Assembly (NCBI RefSeq): GCF_015291705.1
Contig: NZ_CP030050.1
Span: 1,798,001-1,862,000 of the forward strand
Source of the DNA: Bradyrhizobium arachidis
Lineage (GTDB): Bacteria > Pseudomonadota > Alphaproteobacteria > Rhizobiales > Xanthobacteraceae
Direction of reading: 5' to 3'
Length of the DNA: 64,000 nucleotides
In this document: positions 53,214-62,870 of the stretch, one piece after another
Layout: each line of letters opens with the position of its first letter
Position numbering within the stretch: position 1 is the first letter of the stretch
Program-made: the position numbers and the translations under genes
The notes under the pieces: generated by a model
Databases searched by the model: none
Told to the model about the DNA's origin: nothing
What the model saw: the letters and a program-made list of their open reading frames with translations, nothing else

Positions 53214-54431
53214 ATGTTGAATGATCGCCGACAACTCAGCCGCCGCCGCTTTCTCTGCGATTTCGCCTTCGCGTCGGCGGCAATGGGCGGCCGGCCCGGG
53301 CAGCTGGGTGATCCGTCCTGACTGGGCCAACGCCGCCGAAGGCCCGATCAGGATAGGTATTGCCACCGACCTTACGGGGGCACTCGGCTTTGCCGGGAAT
53401 ACCGACGCCAATGTCGCTCGCATGGTGGTCAACGACATCAACGAGACTGGTGGTCTACTGGGGCGGCCCATCGAGCTCCTGATCGAGGACACTGCGTCTA
53501 ACGAGTCTGTCGCTGTTGGCAATGTCCGCAAGCTGATTCAGCGAGACAAGGTCGACCTGGTGCTCGGTGGCATTGCGAGCTCGATGCGCAACGCCATCAA
53601 GGACATCATCATCTCTCGTGGCAAGACGCTCTACATCTATCCGCAAGCCTACGAAGGCAAGGAGTGCACGCCCTATCTGTTCTGTACCGGCCCGGTTCCG
53701 GCGCAGAATTGCGACCGGTTCATCCCCTGGCTGATCAAGAGCGGGGGCAGACGCTTCGCGCTCCCTGGCTCCAATTACGTCTGGCCACAAACAATCAACG
53801 CCTATGCGCGCAAGGTGATTGAGAGCAGCGGCGGGGAGGTGGTGTTCGAGGAGTACTACCCCTCGACCAAATTGATTTTTCCTCGACCGTAAGCCGCATC
53901 ACGTCCAACAAAGTAGACGTGGTCTTCAACAGTGTGATCCCCCCGGGCGTCGGCTCTTTTTTCAAACAGCTTTAAGCAGGTTTTTCCAGGAATGGGGGAC
54001 AGCTGGGCTGCGTCTACTATGACGAGAACACGCTCGAAATGAATCAGGCTCACGAGATCGAGGGCCTCGCCAGCAGCCTCGACTATTACAAGGCACTGGC
54101 GGTCGAAGATCCGGTGAGCGCTAAAATTCAGTCGGCCTACGAAAAGCAGTTTCCTGGCAAGTTCCGGTTCTCAGCAGGCAGCGCCGCGACCGGCACTTAT
54201 CGTGGATTGAAGCTGTGGGAAGCGGCAGTCAAGGAAGCCGGTACAATTGACCGCGAGGCGGTCGCCGCCGCGCTCGACCACGCAAAGCTTGTGGAAGGGC
54301 CTGGCGGGCCGGCGGAGATGGTGCCGGGCAAGCGCCACTGTAGGATGAACATGTACGTTGGTGTGGCAAGGGCCGGCCAATACGAAATCGTCGCCCGTAG
54401 CGCCGGCCTGGTCGACCCGAAGGAGTGTTGA
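53214..54431 (+). pseudogene. Second AmiC/UrtA-like binding protein, triply broken
   Basis: Paralog of the binding protein at 48026, closely similar along its length. Lesion 1: one extra base near 53290-53300 shifts the frame inside the Tat signal, giving an early stop. Lesion 2: one base lost at TACCCCTCG (53860) shifts it again. Lesion 3: a three-base loss at ~53974 turns Tyr-Gln into TAA. The ending VARSAGLVDPKEC is preserved, so decay is recent. The leader in front of it resembles that of the sugar-type binding protein at 21324, not that of its own paralog. Confidence 0.88.
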
Positions 54432-54489
54432 AAGCCCCTTATTACGCGGTCCAGCTTCGCTGGCGCCGCATGCGAGCAGATCGCGGTGG

Positions 54490-55272
54490 CTAGTTTCCGA
54501 GATAGTTCGGCGGCCTCTTCTCAAAGAAGGCGTTCATGCCTTCCTGCTGGTCAGCTGTGCTGAACGCAAAGCGGATGGCTTGGCGTTCAAACTCGAGCCC
54601 GGCGTCCAGCGTGGTCTGAAACGCGGCGAGAACTGCAGCTTTGGCAAGTTCAGCCGAACGGGGAGGCTTTTGCGCAATCAGATCGGCTAGTTGGACCGCA
54701 CGAATCTGCGCCCTGCCGCTTTCGACAACTTCCGCCACAAGGCCGGCCTGCATCGCGATCCGCGCCGTGATGGATTGGCCGCTCAGGATCATCAGCATGG
54801 CCAGCGATTTGCCAGCCACGCGTGTCAGCCTTTGCGTCGCGCCGTCGCCCGGCAATATCCCGATGTTAATCTCAGGCTGTCCAAATACAGCCCCTTCGCC
54901 TGCTATCACGATGTCCGCGAGCAGTGCCAATTCGTGGCCGCCGCCGAAGCAAATGCCCTCGACTGCGGCAATGAGAGGCTTGGGGAAATTGGCGACATCC
55001 CGCCAGGCAGAACGGCGCGCGCAATTGTCGATTGCCTCAAAGCCGCGCTCTCGCATCTCCTTAATGTCAGCGCCGGCAGAGAAGAACGCATCGCTGCCAC
55101 ATATCACGACACAGCGGACATCTTCGTCAATTGCGGCATCGCGCAAGGTCGCGCCTAGATCCACAATCAGTTCGTTGCTCAAGGCGTTTCGTTTCGATGT
55201 CCTATTCAGCGTCAAAAGGCGCACGTGGGGCGCGACAGATGTGGACAGGATGAGATCGGACGTCTTGGTCAT
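54490..55272 (-). CDS. Enoyl-CoA hydratase/isomerase family protein
   Basis: A 260-aa crotonase-fold enzyme that hydrates or isomerises an acyl-CoA double bond. The oxyanion-hole and active-site blocks are SAGADIKEM and EGICFGGGHELALLADIVIA, then FGQPEINIGILPGDGATQRL, with both catalytic-type glutamates (GGGHE and QPEINIG). The C-terminal AFFEKRPPNYLGN is typical. AGGAGA precedes the ATG. A LacI-type palindrome lies 42 bases upstream of the start, so it probably belongs to the LacI regulon. Confidence 0.9.
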   Translation of the reverse strand: MTKTSDLILSTSVAPHVRLLTLNRTSKRNALSNELIVDLGATLRDAAIDEDVRCVVICGSDAFFSAGADIKEMRERGFEAIDNCARRSAWRDVANFPKPLIAAVEGICFGGGHELALLADIVIAGEGAVFGQPEINIGILPGDGATQRLTRVAGKSLAMLMILSGQSITARIAMQAGLVAEVVESGRAQIRAVQLADLIAQKPPRSAELAKAAVLAAFQTTLDAGLEFERQAIRFAFSTADQQEGMNAFFEKRPPNYLGN

Positions 55273-55314
55273 GGAGCGGTTCTCCTGAAGGAATATGAGA
55301 ACCAGCGCATAAAC

Positions 55315-55328
55315 TGAAATCGATTTCT
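55315..55328 (-). promoter_or_regulatory. LacI-type operator, site 1
   Basis: TGAAATCGATTTCT, one mismatch from the perfect palindrome. It lies just upstream of the leftward enoyl-CoA hydratase gene. Confidence 0.65.
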
Positions 55329-55479
55329 TAGCAACGACGCTTCTTTGGGAGCCGTTTTGGCTGAATCAGCCTCCGCGTCGCTGGCGCCACTCGCTTGAGG
55401 CGGGCTGACGGTGTCCCGTGAGGCGGGCCTCAGCCTTAAAAAGGAGCTTGACTCCCCAGATCCGAATTCTTATTGGTTC

Positions 55480-55493
55480 TGAAATCGATTTCA
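55480..55493. promoter_or_regulatory. LacI-type operator, site 2
   Basis: TGAAATCGATTTCA, a perfect 14-bp palindrome with the central CG typical of LacI-family operators. It lies between the hydratase gene and the rightward genes. Confidence 0.7.
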
Positions 55494-55500
55494 TACGCAG

Positions 55501-55953
55501 ATGTTTGAATGCCGAATAAATGCGGGAAACCGGAAGCGTGCGGCCGGCGAGAGTGGGGCGCATCTGAAGGATCTCATCGACGCTGCGGCGGTCTTTGGCG
55601 CCGCGCTGTCCAACGAGAACATCAGCTTCTTCAGAAGCGCGCGTAGAGCAACAGGAGGAGGGTAAGCCATGGGAATGGCACGGAATGTCGCGCGCGCTTT
55701 ACGCGAGCCGCCGCGCAAGTCGGAGGCAATGATGGAGGCGTCCTGCGGCATTAGGGTCGTGCAATGGCCGATCCTGAGGCGGGACTCGCAAATACGTGAA
55801 GCGAGGCGGGCTTTCCGCCGGCATCCCCGGCACCTTTTGCGCCTGCGCTCCCTCGGTCCGGCCTGCTCCAGGCCACCGCTCTCGTAGACCCCGCCGCTGC
55901 GGGCGCAGTTGAGCCGACGAGCGGCTGCTCGTTCTCGCGCGACCCGCAACATT
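55501..55953. other. Stretch with possible small coding scars
   Basis: A 54-codon frame at 55501-55665 (HLKDLIDAAAVFGAALSNEN) starts eight bases after operator site 2. A second frame at 55669-55887 follows. Both are unrecognised; they could be pieces of a broken gene formerly controlled by the operator. Confidence 0.3.
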
Positions 55954-55999
55954 ATTAACGCATCAATAGAGTCCGAATTAACGCATCAATAGAGTCCGA
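55954..55999 (+). repeat. 23-bp perfect tandem duplication in a leader
   Basis: Unit starting ATTAACGCATCAATAGAG occurs at 55954-55976 and again at 55977-55999, ending seven bases before the MFS start codon. It replaces a normal ribosome binding region. Confidence 0.95.
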
Positions 56000-56005
56000 G
56001 GACCC

Positions 56006-57331
56006 ATGAACATCATTGCTCAGCCCAGCGCTGTATCCATCCAGTTTGACAAGCAAACTGCCAACAAGCGGATGACCGCTGGCCTTGGAGGAGGGGTGGC
56101 GCTGGAGTGGTACGACTGGAATGTCTACGGCGCAATGGCAGCGTTTCTCTCGCCGCACTTCTTCCCTTCCGATGATCCCACCACCTCGCTGCTAGCGGGG
56201 CTGGCCGTGTACGGGGCGGGTTTTTGCGCTCGACCGCTGGGCGCGGCTTTGCTGGGGCCGGTCGCAGATCGCATCAGCCACAAGCGCGTGATGTTGATCT
56301 CGGTTACGGCCATGGCGGTTTGCTCGCTTTTGATATCCTTGCTGCCCACCTACAAGGACCTCGGCGTCACGGCGGCGATAGCGCTGCTGATCATGCGGCT
56401 CATTCAGGGGCTTGCCACTGGCGCTGAGGCTGGTGTCGCCAACGCCATTGCAATTGAATTGGCGCCACCTGGAAAGGAGGGACACTACCTCGGTCTGATT
56501 GGTGGCACATTCATCCAGTTAGGAAATCTTGGATCGAGCCTCGTTGCCTTCCTGGTGAGCGCCTCGGTCGCACCTGAAGCCATGCGCGAGTGGGCCTGGC
56601 GCATACCCTTTGCGGTCGGTGGCCTGCTGGGCCTTTTGATCATCTATCTCCGCACGACGGTGCCGGAAACCTTGATCAACCGAGCCATGCATCGGCAAGA
56701 CGAGTCTTCGCGCATTCAGGAAACGACTGGCGGTGTGTGGAAAACGCTATGGAGCGTCCGCCTTTCGCTGCTCGCCGTCATCCTGGTGATCGGCTCGGTG
56801 CAGATCGCCAACTATGCGTGGAACACCGGTCTGCCCAACATGGCCAACACGGTCTTCAAGGAGAACAGCACGTATGTGTACGGGATTATGACGCTGATGG
56901 TCCTGATCTGGATGTCAACGGCGCCTCTTGTCGGCGCTTTCGCAGACAAGGTACGACCCTCGCGCGCGTTCACGCTGCTGCGCCTGTTGCTCATCCCATG
57001 CTTCTTCCTGACACTGCTCTATTCGGAAAAGGGCATCGTCACGTTCTTCTTTGTCACGGTGTTCGGTGGCGCGATCGTGGGCTTCAACATGGCCCTCTAT
57101 AACTTCATCGCGACAACGCTGATGCCGCGCGCCGTGCGGACCACCGGAGTGGCTCTCGGCTATGCGCTCGGCGTCTCTCTGTTTGGCGGGACGTCACCCT
57201 ATCTGCTGGTCTGGTTGCAACGCGAGCACATCGCCTGGATGTTTCCCGTCTACGGATCGTTGATCGCGCTCCTGAGCGTGCTGGTCTACCAGATCGCCAA
57301 GAAGCGCGGCCGCCTCTACATCGGTGAATGA
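56006..57331 (+). CDS. MFS transporter, MHS type
   Basis: A 441-aa proton symporter of the same broad family as the carrier at 176-1540 but distinct in sequence. Blocks are VALEWYDWNVYGAMAAFLSP, LGPVADRISHKRVMLISVTA and IELAPPGKEGHYLGLIGGTF. Twelve membrane spans are expected. The ATG at 56006 follows the 23-bp tandem repeat, and no good ribosome binding site is visible. It probably imports the substrate of the LacI-regulated pathway. Confidence 0.87.
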   Translation: MNIIAQPSAVSIQFDKQTANKRMTAGLGGGVALEWYDWNVYGAMAAFLSPHFFPSDDPTTSLLAGLAVYGAGFCARPLGAALLGPVADRISHKRVMLISVTAMAVCSLLISLLPTYKDLGVTAAIALLIMRLIQGLATGAEAGVANAIAIELAPPGKEGHYLGLIGGTFIQLGNLGSSLVAFLVSASVAPEAMREWAWRIPFAVGGLLGLLIIYLRTTVPETLINRAMHRQDESSRIQETTGGVWKTLWSVRLSLLAVILVIGSVQIANYAWNTGLPNMANTVFKENSTYVYGIMTLMVLIWMSTAPLVGAFADKVRPSRAFTLLRLLLIPCFFLTLLYSEKGIVTFFFVTVFGGAIVGFNMALYNFIATTLMPRAVRTTGVALGYALGVSLFGGTSPYLLVWLQREHIAWMFPVYGSLIALLSVLVYQIAKKRGRLYIGE

Positions 57332-57523
57332 GCACTCTGCCCCTGCGATTCGCCGCGACAGACGCAAAGTGTTCGCATCAGGTGCAAAACATAAGGATTC
57401 GCGCGTATCCCTTCATGCTGGGCATGAGCATGGGATTGGCGCAAGCGTCCTTGCGCGAGCAGTCATTCACAAGACAAAGACTGCTTGCGCGGCACCAGAG
57501 TTCCTGAAGCTCGAGTTCGAAGC

Positions 57524-60160
57524 ATGAAAACACCTTCATCGCCGCACTTCACGCCTGTGGACCTGAAGCGATATTTCAACGCCAGGCGCGCAAATACGGG
57601 TGAAGGGTTCGCGGCCCGCCCGGGTGATACGGGCTGGATCGATTCGCTTCGTGGGCTCCAGACTCATCGCGGCATGCCCTTTCTGTTCGGCACCGAAACA
57701 GGGCCGGATGTGCTGGAACTGCGCCCCGGGGCCTCTCCTGCCGTAATTGCGTTGCCGCGGGCAACGGCGAGCTATGTGCTGTTCGTGCAAGTGGTCGCAG
57801 ACCGCCCCACTACAAGTCCCGAGGGTTTCGGAGAGATCGGCCCTGCTACGCTGCCTGTTGAAGGTAATCCACTCGGCGACCGGGTGGCGACATACGGGCT
57901 CCGCTATGCCGACGGCAGCGAGACCGACGTGCCGGTGCTGCGCCGCTTCGCGATCCAGCAGAACCACATCTCCTGGAGTGCGAGTGCGTTCGCCGCCCTG
58001 CCGCTACGCGGCCCCATCGTGCATGCAAGCACGGGCGAGGACTTTATACTCGGCAGAGCGCCGGGGGCGTGCTTCTTCCAGGGCGAGGCCCGCACCCAAT
58101 CGGGACGCATGGATCGACAAGGTGAGAACCTGTGGCTTTACGCGCTCCCGAACCCCTATCCGAACAAGGAGCTTTCGGCGCTAAGCTTGCACGCGGAACA
58201 GGAAATCTCGCTTGTCTTTGCGGTGACCACGACCACGCTCACCCAGCACCCGTTGCGCCTCCAGGGCCGTCGCAAGCTGAAGGTAAGGCTGCCGCCCGGG
58301 GCTCATCTCAATAAGCTTGGCGAGCTCGATGTCGACGATCGAGGCGAGCAGATCGGCATGGACCTCGGCACAGTCATCTCGGCCCGCGCAGTGCTCGAGT
58401 ACTCCAGAGCGGATTGGCTGGGCGCCAAAGTTGATGTGCAACCCGTGCGCTCCGCCAACGAAGTCATCGTTGAGTACTCCGCGCATCCCGACGCAAGGCT
58501 CTATCTGCGCTCCGACGATGGCCGCTTGCATATGTTCGAGCTTCGGTCGTTGGAAGGCGGCGGTAACGAAGGCGGCGCCTCGCTTAATGTGGCCGCAGTC
58601 GAACCGGCCACAAGGCCGGTCAAGATCCGCATCGTGGAGAAGGGCAGCGGGGTGCGTGTTGCCGCGCGGCTGCATGTCCATGGTGCGCACGGAGAGTATC
58701 TGCCACCCAAGGGACATCACCGCAAGGTCAATACCGGCAGGTTCGAGGACTTTTCGGGCGAATTTGCCAATGGGCTGAACCAGTACGCCTACGTGGACGG
58801 CAGCTGCGAGGCGGACCTGCCGCTCGGGCCCGTGTTCGTAGAGATCAGCAGGGGTTTTGAGGTGCGCCCGCTGCGCACCATCGTCGAAATCACCGCAACG
58901 ACGGACAATCTCACCTTTGAGCTCGACCGTGTGCTGCGCTGGCGCGAAGAGGGATGGGTCAGCTCTGATACGCACGTTCATTTCCTGAGCCCGCAGACGG
59001 CGCTGCTTGAGGGCAAGGCGGAGGATGTCAACGTCGTCAACCTGCTCGCCGCACAGTGGGGCGAGCTATTCACCAACGTCGCCGATTTCGACGGGCGCAC
59101 GACGATCGGGGCAAAGGATTTCGGCGGGGACGGGGAATTCCTGGTTCGGGTCGGCACGGAGAACCGGATGCAGGTTCTGGGGCACATATCGCTGCTCGGC
59201 TACGAAGGTGAGATGATCAATCCGCTCTCCTGCGGCGGGTCCAACGAAGCTGCGATCGGCCATGTTCTGGAAGCGACCATGGCCGACTGGGCGGAGCGCT
59301 GCCGTCAGCAAGGGGGCCTGGTCGTGATGCCGCATGCGCCGAACCCGCAGGCGGAACGTGCGGCCGATATTGTGCTCGGCCTTGTTGACGCCATCGAAAT
59401 GATGTCGTTCAACCCGCGGGCCGCGCAGATCAGCGCATTTGGTCTTGCCGACTGGTATCGCTACCTCAATATCGGGTGCCATCTGCCGCTGGTGGCCGGC
59501 TCCGACAAGATGGACGCGGCCGCACTCCTCGGGGGCTCGCGGACCTATGTGCGGCTGGGCCAACGCGACTTCACGTATCGCAACTGGATGGATGCCGTGC
59601 GCAGCGGGGACACGTTCATCACGGTCGGGCCTCTGGTTGAGATGATCGTTGAAGGACGCCGCCCTGGAGGCACGGTGGTCCTTCCCCGTTCAGGCGGCAC
59701 CCTCACGATCAACTGGCGGATTGAATCAGTCAGCGTTCCGCCGGCACGAGTGGAGCTCATATGTAACGGCACGGTCCTCGAGGAGATTCGATGCGGGGGC
59801 TTATCGTGCAAGGGGCAGCTCTCCGTGCCCATTAGCGATTCATGTTGGATCGCACTGCGCGCTCGGGGCAGTGTCGCCGGACGCGAGGCCGACATTGCGG
59901 CGCACACCAGTGCGGTATATGTCAAAGTAGGCGAGATGCCCATCTTTGCCACCGCGGATGCAGTCTCGGTCCTTGCACAAATCGAGGGATCGATCGCCTA
60001 TATGGACACGCTTGCTCCCAAGTCCGATGAAGCGCGACACGCGCGACTGCGAGCTGCCCTGGAGCTTGCGCATCATCGCTTGCATCATAGACTGCACGAA
60101 CTCGGCGCCAGCCACCATCACGCGCCCGTTCATTCCGTTCACGTTGAACGCGAGCATTGA
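57524..60160 (+). CDS. CehA/McbA-family (PHP-like) metallohydrolase
   Basis: An 878-aa protein. The C-terminal third carries metal-ligand motifs of the CehA/McbA group: His484/His486 in SDTHVHFLSP, His604 in VVMPHAPNPQ, Asp661 in LVAGSDKMDAAALL. The named members hydrolyse carbaryl and other aryl esters or carbamates. The N-terminal ~450 residues look like beta-rich carbohydrate- or ligand-binding domains. The C-terminus is histidine-rich (HHRLHHRLHELGASHHH). The start at 57524 (MKTPSSPHF) is preferred over the longer frame because the first 13 residues are not typical. No signal peptide is visible. Confidence 0.75.
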   Translation: MKTPSSPHFTPVDLKRYFNARRANTGEGFAARPGDTGWIDSLRGLQTHRGMPFLFGTETGPDVLELRPGASPAVIALPRATASYVLFVQVVADRPTTSPEGFGEIGPATLPVEGNPLGDRVATYGLRYADGSETDVPVLRRFAIQQNHISWSASAFAALPLRGPIVHASTGEDFILGRAPGACFFQGEARTQSGRMDRQGENLWLYALPNPYPNKELSALSLHAEQEISLVFAVTTTTLTQHPLRLQGRRKLKVRLPPGAHLNKLGELDVDDRGEQIGMDLGTVISARAVLEYSRADWLGAKVDVQPVRSANEVIVEYSAHPDARLYLRSDDGRLHMFELRSLEGGGNEGGASLNVAAVEPATRPVKIRIVEKGSGVRVAARLHVHGAHGEYLPPKGHHRKVNTGRFEDFSGEFANGLNQYAYVDGSCEADLPLGPVFVEISRGFEVRPLRTIVEITATTDNLTFELDRVLRWREEGWVSSDTHVHFLSPQTALLEGKAEDVNVVNLLAAQWGELFTNVADFDGRTTIGAKDFGGDGEFLVRVGTENRMQVLGHISLLGYEGEMINPLSCGGSNEAAIGHVLEATMADWAERCRQQGGLVVMPHAPNPQAERAADIVLGLVDAIEMMSFNPRAAQISAFGLADWYRYLNIGCHLPLVAGSDKMDAAALLGGSRTYVRLGQRDFTYRNWMDAVRSGDTFITVGPLVEMIVEGRRPGGTVVLPRSGGTLTINWRIESVSVPPARVELICNGTVLEEIRCGGLSCKGQLSVPISDSCWIALRARGSVAGREADIAAHTSAVYVKVGEMPIFATADAVSVLAQIEGSIAYMDTLAPKSDEARHARLRAALELAHHRLHHRLHELGASHHHAPVHSVHVEREH

Positions 60161-60285
60161 GAAGCCTCTAGTTCGGTTGATGGGCGTGCAGGCGCGCGTC
60201 GCATGCTCAGCAAAGTTGCTGACGGGCGATTGGTGAAATGGAATGCCTCACCGGGTCCCTCGGCGCGAAGGATAGGCCACGGTTC

Positions 60286-60299
60286 TGAAACGGATTTCA
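60286..60299. promoter_or_regulatory. LacI-type operator-like palindrome, site 3
   Basis: TGAAACGGATTTCA, flanked by GGTTC and GAACC, which extends it into a near-perfect hairpin. It lies downstream of both convergent genes, so it may act as a terminator hairpin instead of an operator. Confidence 0.4.
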
Positions 60300-60314
60300 A
60301 GAACCGGAGCCCGA

Positions 60315-61406
60315 TCAATGATCTCGACTACGCCCACGCCGGGCGGGACGGACGCTGGACCGCGGCGGCGCGCTCGATGAGCGCATGACCAGCCGATAAG
60401 GCAACACGACACTTCTCGGGACAGGACTTCCAGCGATGGCATTGATGAGATAATCGGCGGCTCCCCGGCCGATTTCTGCTGCCGGAACACTGACCGTTGT
60501 GAGCGGCGGGTCCATTTGCGCCGCCAGCTCCACATCGTCAAATCCTGTGATGGAAAGCGTGGCCGGTACGGCCAGACCCATCTTGCGAGCCTCTGCCATT
60601 GCACCGATGGCAAGCGTGTCGGTGGTGCAGATGACTGCTGTCGTGTCCGGATGATCGGTGAGGAGTTGACGAAGGGCACTACGGCCTTGGGCAAGCGAAT
60701 AATCGGCCTTGACGATCTGGGTTGGCTTGAGCGGGAGGCCGGCGTCCGAGAGCGCGCGCTGAATTCCCTCGAGCCTGGCGCGGGATCTGTCGTTTGACGC
60801 AGCAACAACGTTGGCAATTGCGCCGAAACGGACGTGTCCAAGCCTTAGCAGATACTCTGTCATCTCGCGGGTGGCGCTTTCGTTGTCGATTCCGATCGCG
60901 GGGATGCCGCCGCCGGCCTTGGCAACATAGGTGGTGATGACGGGAACGCCTGCCTGTTCGATCAGGCTCCTCAGCTCCCGTCCGTGGGAAGCTCCGACCA
61001 GCACGATTCCATCGATGCCACGTTCAATGAGACTTTGAAGTTCCTGAAGTTCACGCCGCTGGTCATATTGCGAATTCGCAATGAAAAGCGTGTAGCCGCT
61101 TTCGCTGAGGCGGTTCTGGAGCGCTTCGACCCCTTCTGCAAAGATACCGAGCGCCAGCGTCGGAACGATGACGCCGACGGTCCGCATGCGTCCCGATTTT
61201 AATGCTCTGGCTGCGCTATCGCGCGTGTAGGCGAGGTCATTGATATGCCGCATGACCCTGTCGCGAAGCTCCGGCCGTACGATATCGGGGTGATTGAGCA
61301 CCCGCGATACCGTCGCCGGCGACACATTTGCCTTCCGAGCAACGTCCTCGATCTTCACGCGCGGCTGCTGGCGGCCTTTTGGCGCGATTACAGGTTTCTT
61401 GTCCAT
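60315..61406 (-). CDS. LacI-family transcriptional repressor
   Basis: A 363-aa regulator. The N-terminal helix-turn-helix and hinge are KIEDVARKANVSPATVSRVL (18-37) and SAARALKSGRMRTVGVIVPT. The ligand-binding domain resembles periplasmic sugar-binding proteins (CTTDTLAIGAMAEARKMGLA; SITGFDDVELAAQMDPPLTT). It is transcribed opposite to the CoA-transferase gene, with the operator at 61602 in the shared intergenic region. The sites at 55315, 55480 and 60286 share the palindrome. The inducer is probably the sugar acid or glycoside handled by the neighbouring enzymes. Confidence 0.9.
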   Translation of the reverse strand: MDKKPVIAPKGRQQPRVKIEDVARKANVSPATVSRVLNHPDIVRPELRDRVMRHINDLAYTRDSAARALKSGRMRTVGVIVPTLALGIFAEGVEALQNRLSESGYTLFIANSQYDQRRELQELQSLIERGIDGIVLVGASHGRELRSLIEQAGVPVITTYVAKAGGGIPAIGIDNESATREMTEYLLRLGHVRFGAIANVVAASNDRSRARLEGIQRALSDAGLPLKPTQIVKADYSLAQGRSALRQLLTDHPDTTAVICTTDTLAIGAMAEARKMGLAVPATLSITGFDDVELAAQMDPPLTTVSVPAAEIGRGAADYLINAIAGSPVPRSVVLPYRLVMRSSSAPPRSSVRPARRGRSRDH

Positions 61407-61572
61407 TTGCGTTAGTCAACCAAGAGAAGGAGAGGGTCACCCCCTCAAAAGGGTTAAACCATCACGAGCGCCACCTTCTCAAGCCCTGTATACGGGCCGT
61501 CGGCGCTATTTCTGGCCATCTCATGCGCATCGAGCGGGGGAAGCGAATCTCATTCAAAAGTTGGTTATTCGC

Positions 61573-61601
61573 TTGACTCCGGTTCTTGCGCGGCCTAACT
61601 C
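61573..61601 (+). promoter_or_regulatory. Sigma-70-like promoter of the CoA-transferase gene
   Basis: TTGACT (61573-61578), 17-base spacer, TAACTC (61596-61601), directly followed by the LacI operator. The -10 box is weak. Confidence 0.5.
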
Positions 61602-61615
61602 TGAAATCGATTTCA
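61602..61615. promoter_or_regulatory. LacI-type operator, site 4
   Basis: TGAAATCGATTTCA, perfect palindrome placed at the expected transcription start. A second inverted repeat, GAAATCGAG (61616-61624) / CTCGATTTC (61635-61643), follows at once and reuses the same half-sites. Confidence 0.75.
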
Positions 61616-61667
61616 GAAATCGAGCGCCAAGCAGCTCGATTTCAGGCAAAACCGAAAGCAAGGACGT

Positions 61668-62870
61668 ATGGTCGATCTTTTGAAGGGCATTCGTGTCCTC
61701 AGCCTCAATCACTTTCTGATGGGTCCGGTCGGCGTGCAGTTTCTCGCCGACCTCGGTGCGGACGTGATCGCCGTGGAGCCGCCCGGAGGGGCCTTTCAGA
61801 GGAAATGGGGCGGGGCGGACAAGCGGGTCGATGGCCAGTCAATGTTGCTTCTTACGGGCAACCGCAACAAGCGCAGCCTTACGCTCGATCTGAAAAAACC
61901 CGAAGCCGTCGTCATCGCCAGGCAACTGATCGCGAAATCGGATGTGATCGCAGAGAACTTCCGCCCGGGTGTGCTCGACAAGCTTGGTCTCGGCTACGAG
62001 GATGCAAAGAAGATCAATCCGCAGATCATCTATGCGGCTGCCTCCGGCTACGGTCCTGACGGGCCCTACGTCAACCGCCCAGGCCAGGATCTCTTGATCC
62101 AGGCCCTATCAGGACTTGCGATGATCACCGGAAGTCGCGAGCAGGGGCCGCGGGCTGTGGGCGTTTCTGCCATTGATCATCACGGCGCCGCCTTGTTTGC
62201 GGCGGGCATCCTGGCTGCCCTGGTGAGGAAAGCGCGCACGGGGCAGGGCTGCCGCGTCGATGTAAGCCTACTATCGGCTGCGCTCGACCTGCAGATGGAA
62301 TCTTTTACCTGCTACTTGAACGGCCAAAGGCCTGACGACGTCCGTCAGCCGGGTCCGGTGGCGGGCTGGTACTACGGCGCGCCCTACGGCATCTACGCAA
62401 CACGCGATGGACACATTGCAATCTCTTTGGGATCGCTGGAGGCGCTCTCAGACGCGCTTGGCCTTCCGGTCGACCAGCGAATTCCTGACGAGGAGGCTTA
62501 TCGCCGGCGGGACGAGGCCTCAGCCATGATTGCGCCCAGTGTCGCCAAACGCACAACCACCGAATGCATCGCCTTGTTCGAGGCGCGCGGAATTTGGCAC
62601 GCTGCGGTGAACGATTATGCCGACGTCGTTGCGGATCCGCAGATTGCGCACAACAGAAATTTCCAGGTCGTGACCGGCGCGACTGGAACTCCCATCACCC
62701 TCGTCAGCCATCCCGTGCGCTACGACGGCGAGCAGCCGGACGTGCGTTTACCCCCGCAAAAGCTCGGTGCGCAAACGGAAGAGATTCTGAAAGAGCTGGG
62801 CTATGACGCCAGGAAATTGAAGCATCTTTACGATATGGGCGCCATCGGGGCGGCGGACTCGCATCACTGA
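61668..62870 (+). CDS. CaiB/BaiF-family CoA-transferase
   Basis: Class III CoA-transferase, 400 aa. It moves CoA between carboxylic acids through an enzyme-aspartyl anhydride. Blocks are VLSLNHFLMGPVGVQFLADL, GADVIAVEPPGG, NRNKRSLTLDLKKPEA and VIAENFRPGVLDKLGLGYED. The nucleophile is Asp170 in VSAIDHHGAALFAAGILAAL. Length and motifs are standard. AAGGA precedes the ATG. It sits directly behind a LacI operator and is likely derepressed by the pathway inducer. With the enoyl-CoA hydratase it suggests CoA-dependent breakdown of an aglycone acid. Confidence 0.9.
   Translation: MVDLLKGIRVLSLNHFLMGPVGVQFLADLGADVIAVEPPGGAFQRKWGGADKRVDGQSMLLLTGNRNKRSLTLDLKKPEAVVIARQLIAKSDVIAENFRPGVLDKLGLGYEDAKKINPQIIYAAASGYGPDGPYVNRPGQDLLIQALSGLAMITGSREQGPRAVGVSAIDHHGAALFAAGILAALVRKARTGQGCRVDVSLLSAALDLQMESFTCYLNGQRPDDVRQPGPVAGWYYGAPYGIYATRDGHIAISLGSLEALSDALGLPVDQRIPDEEAYRRRDEASAMIAPSVAKRTTTECIALFEARGIWHAAVNDYADVVADPQIAHNRNFQVVTGATGTPITLVSHPVRYDGEQPDVRLPPQKLGAQTEEILKELGYDARKLKHLYDMGAIGAADSHH

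Noticed and set aside
58181..58981. 266-aa minus-strand open frame
   Set aside because: Antisense to the CehA/McbA-like gene; shadow composition.
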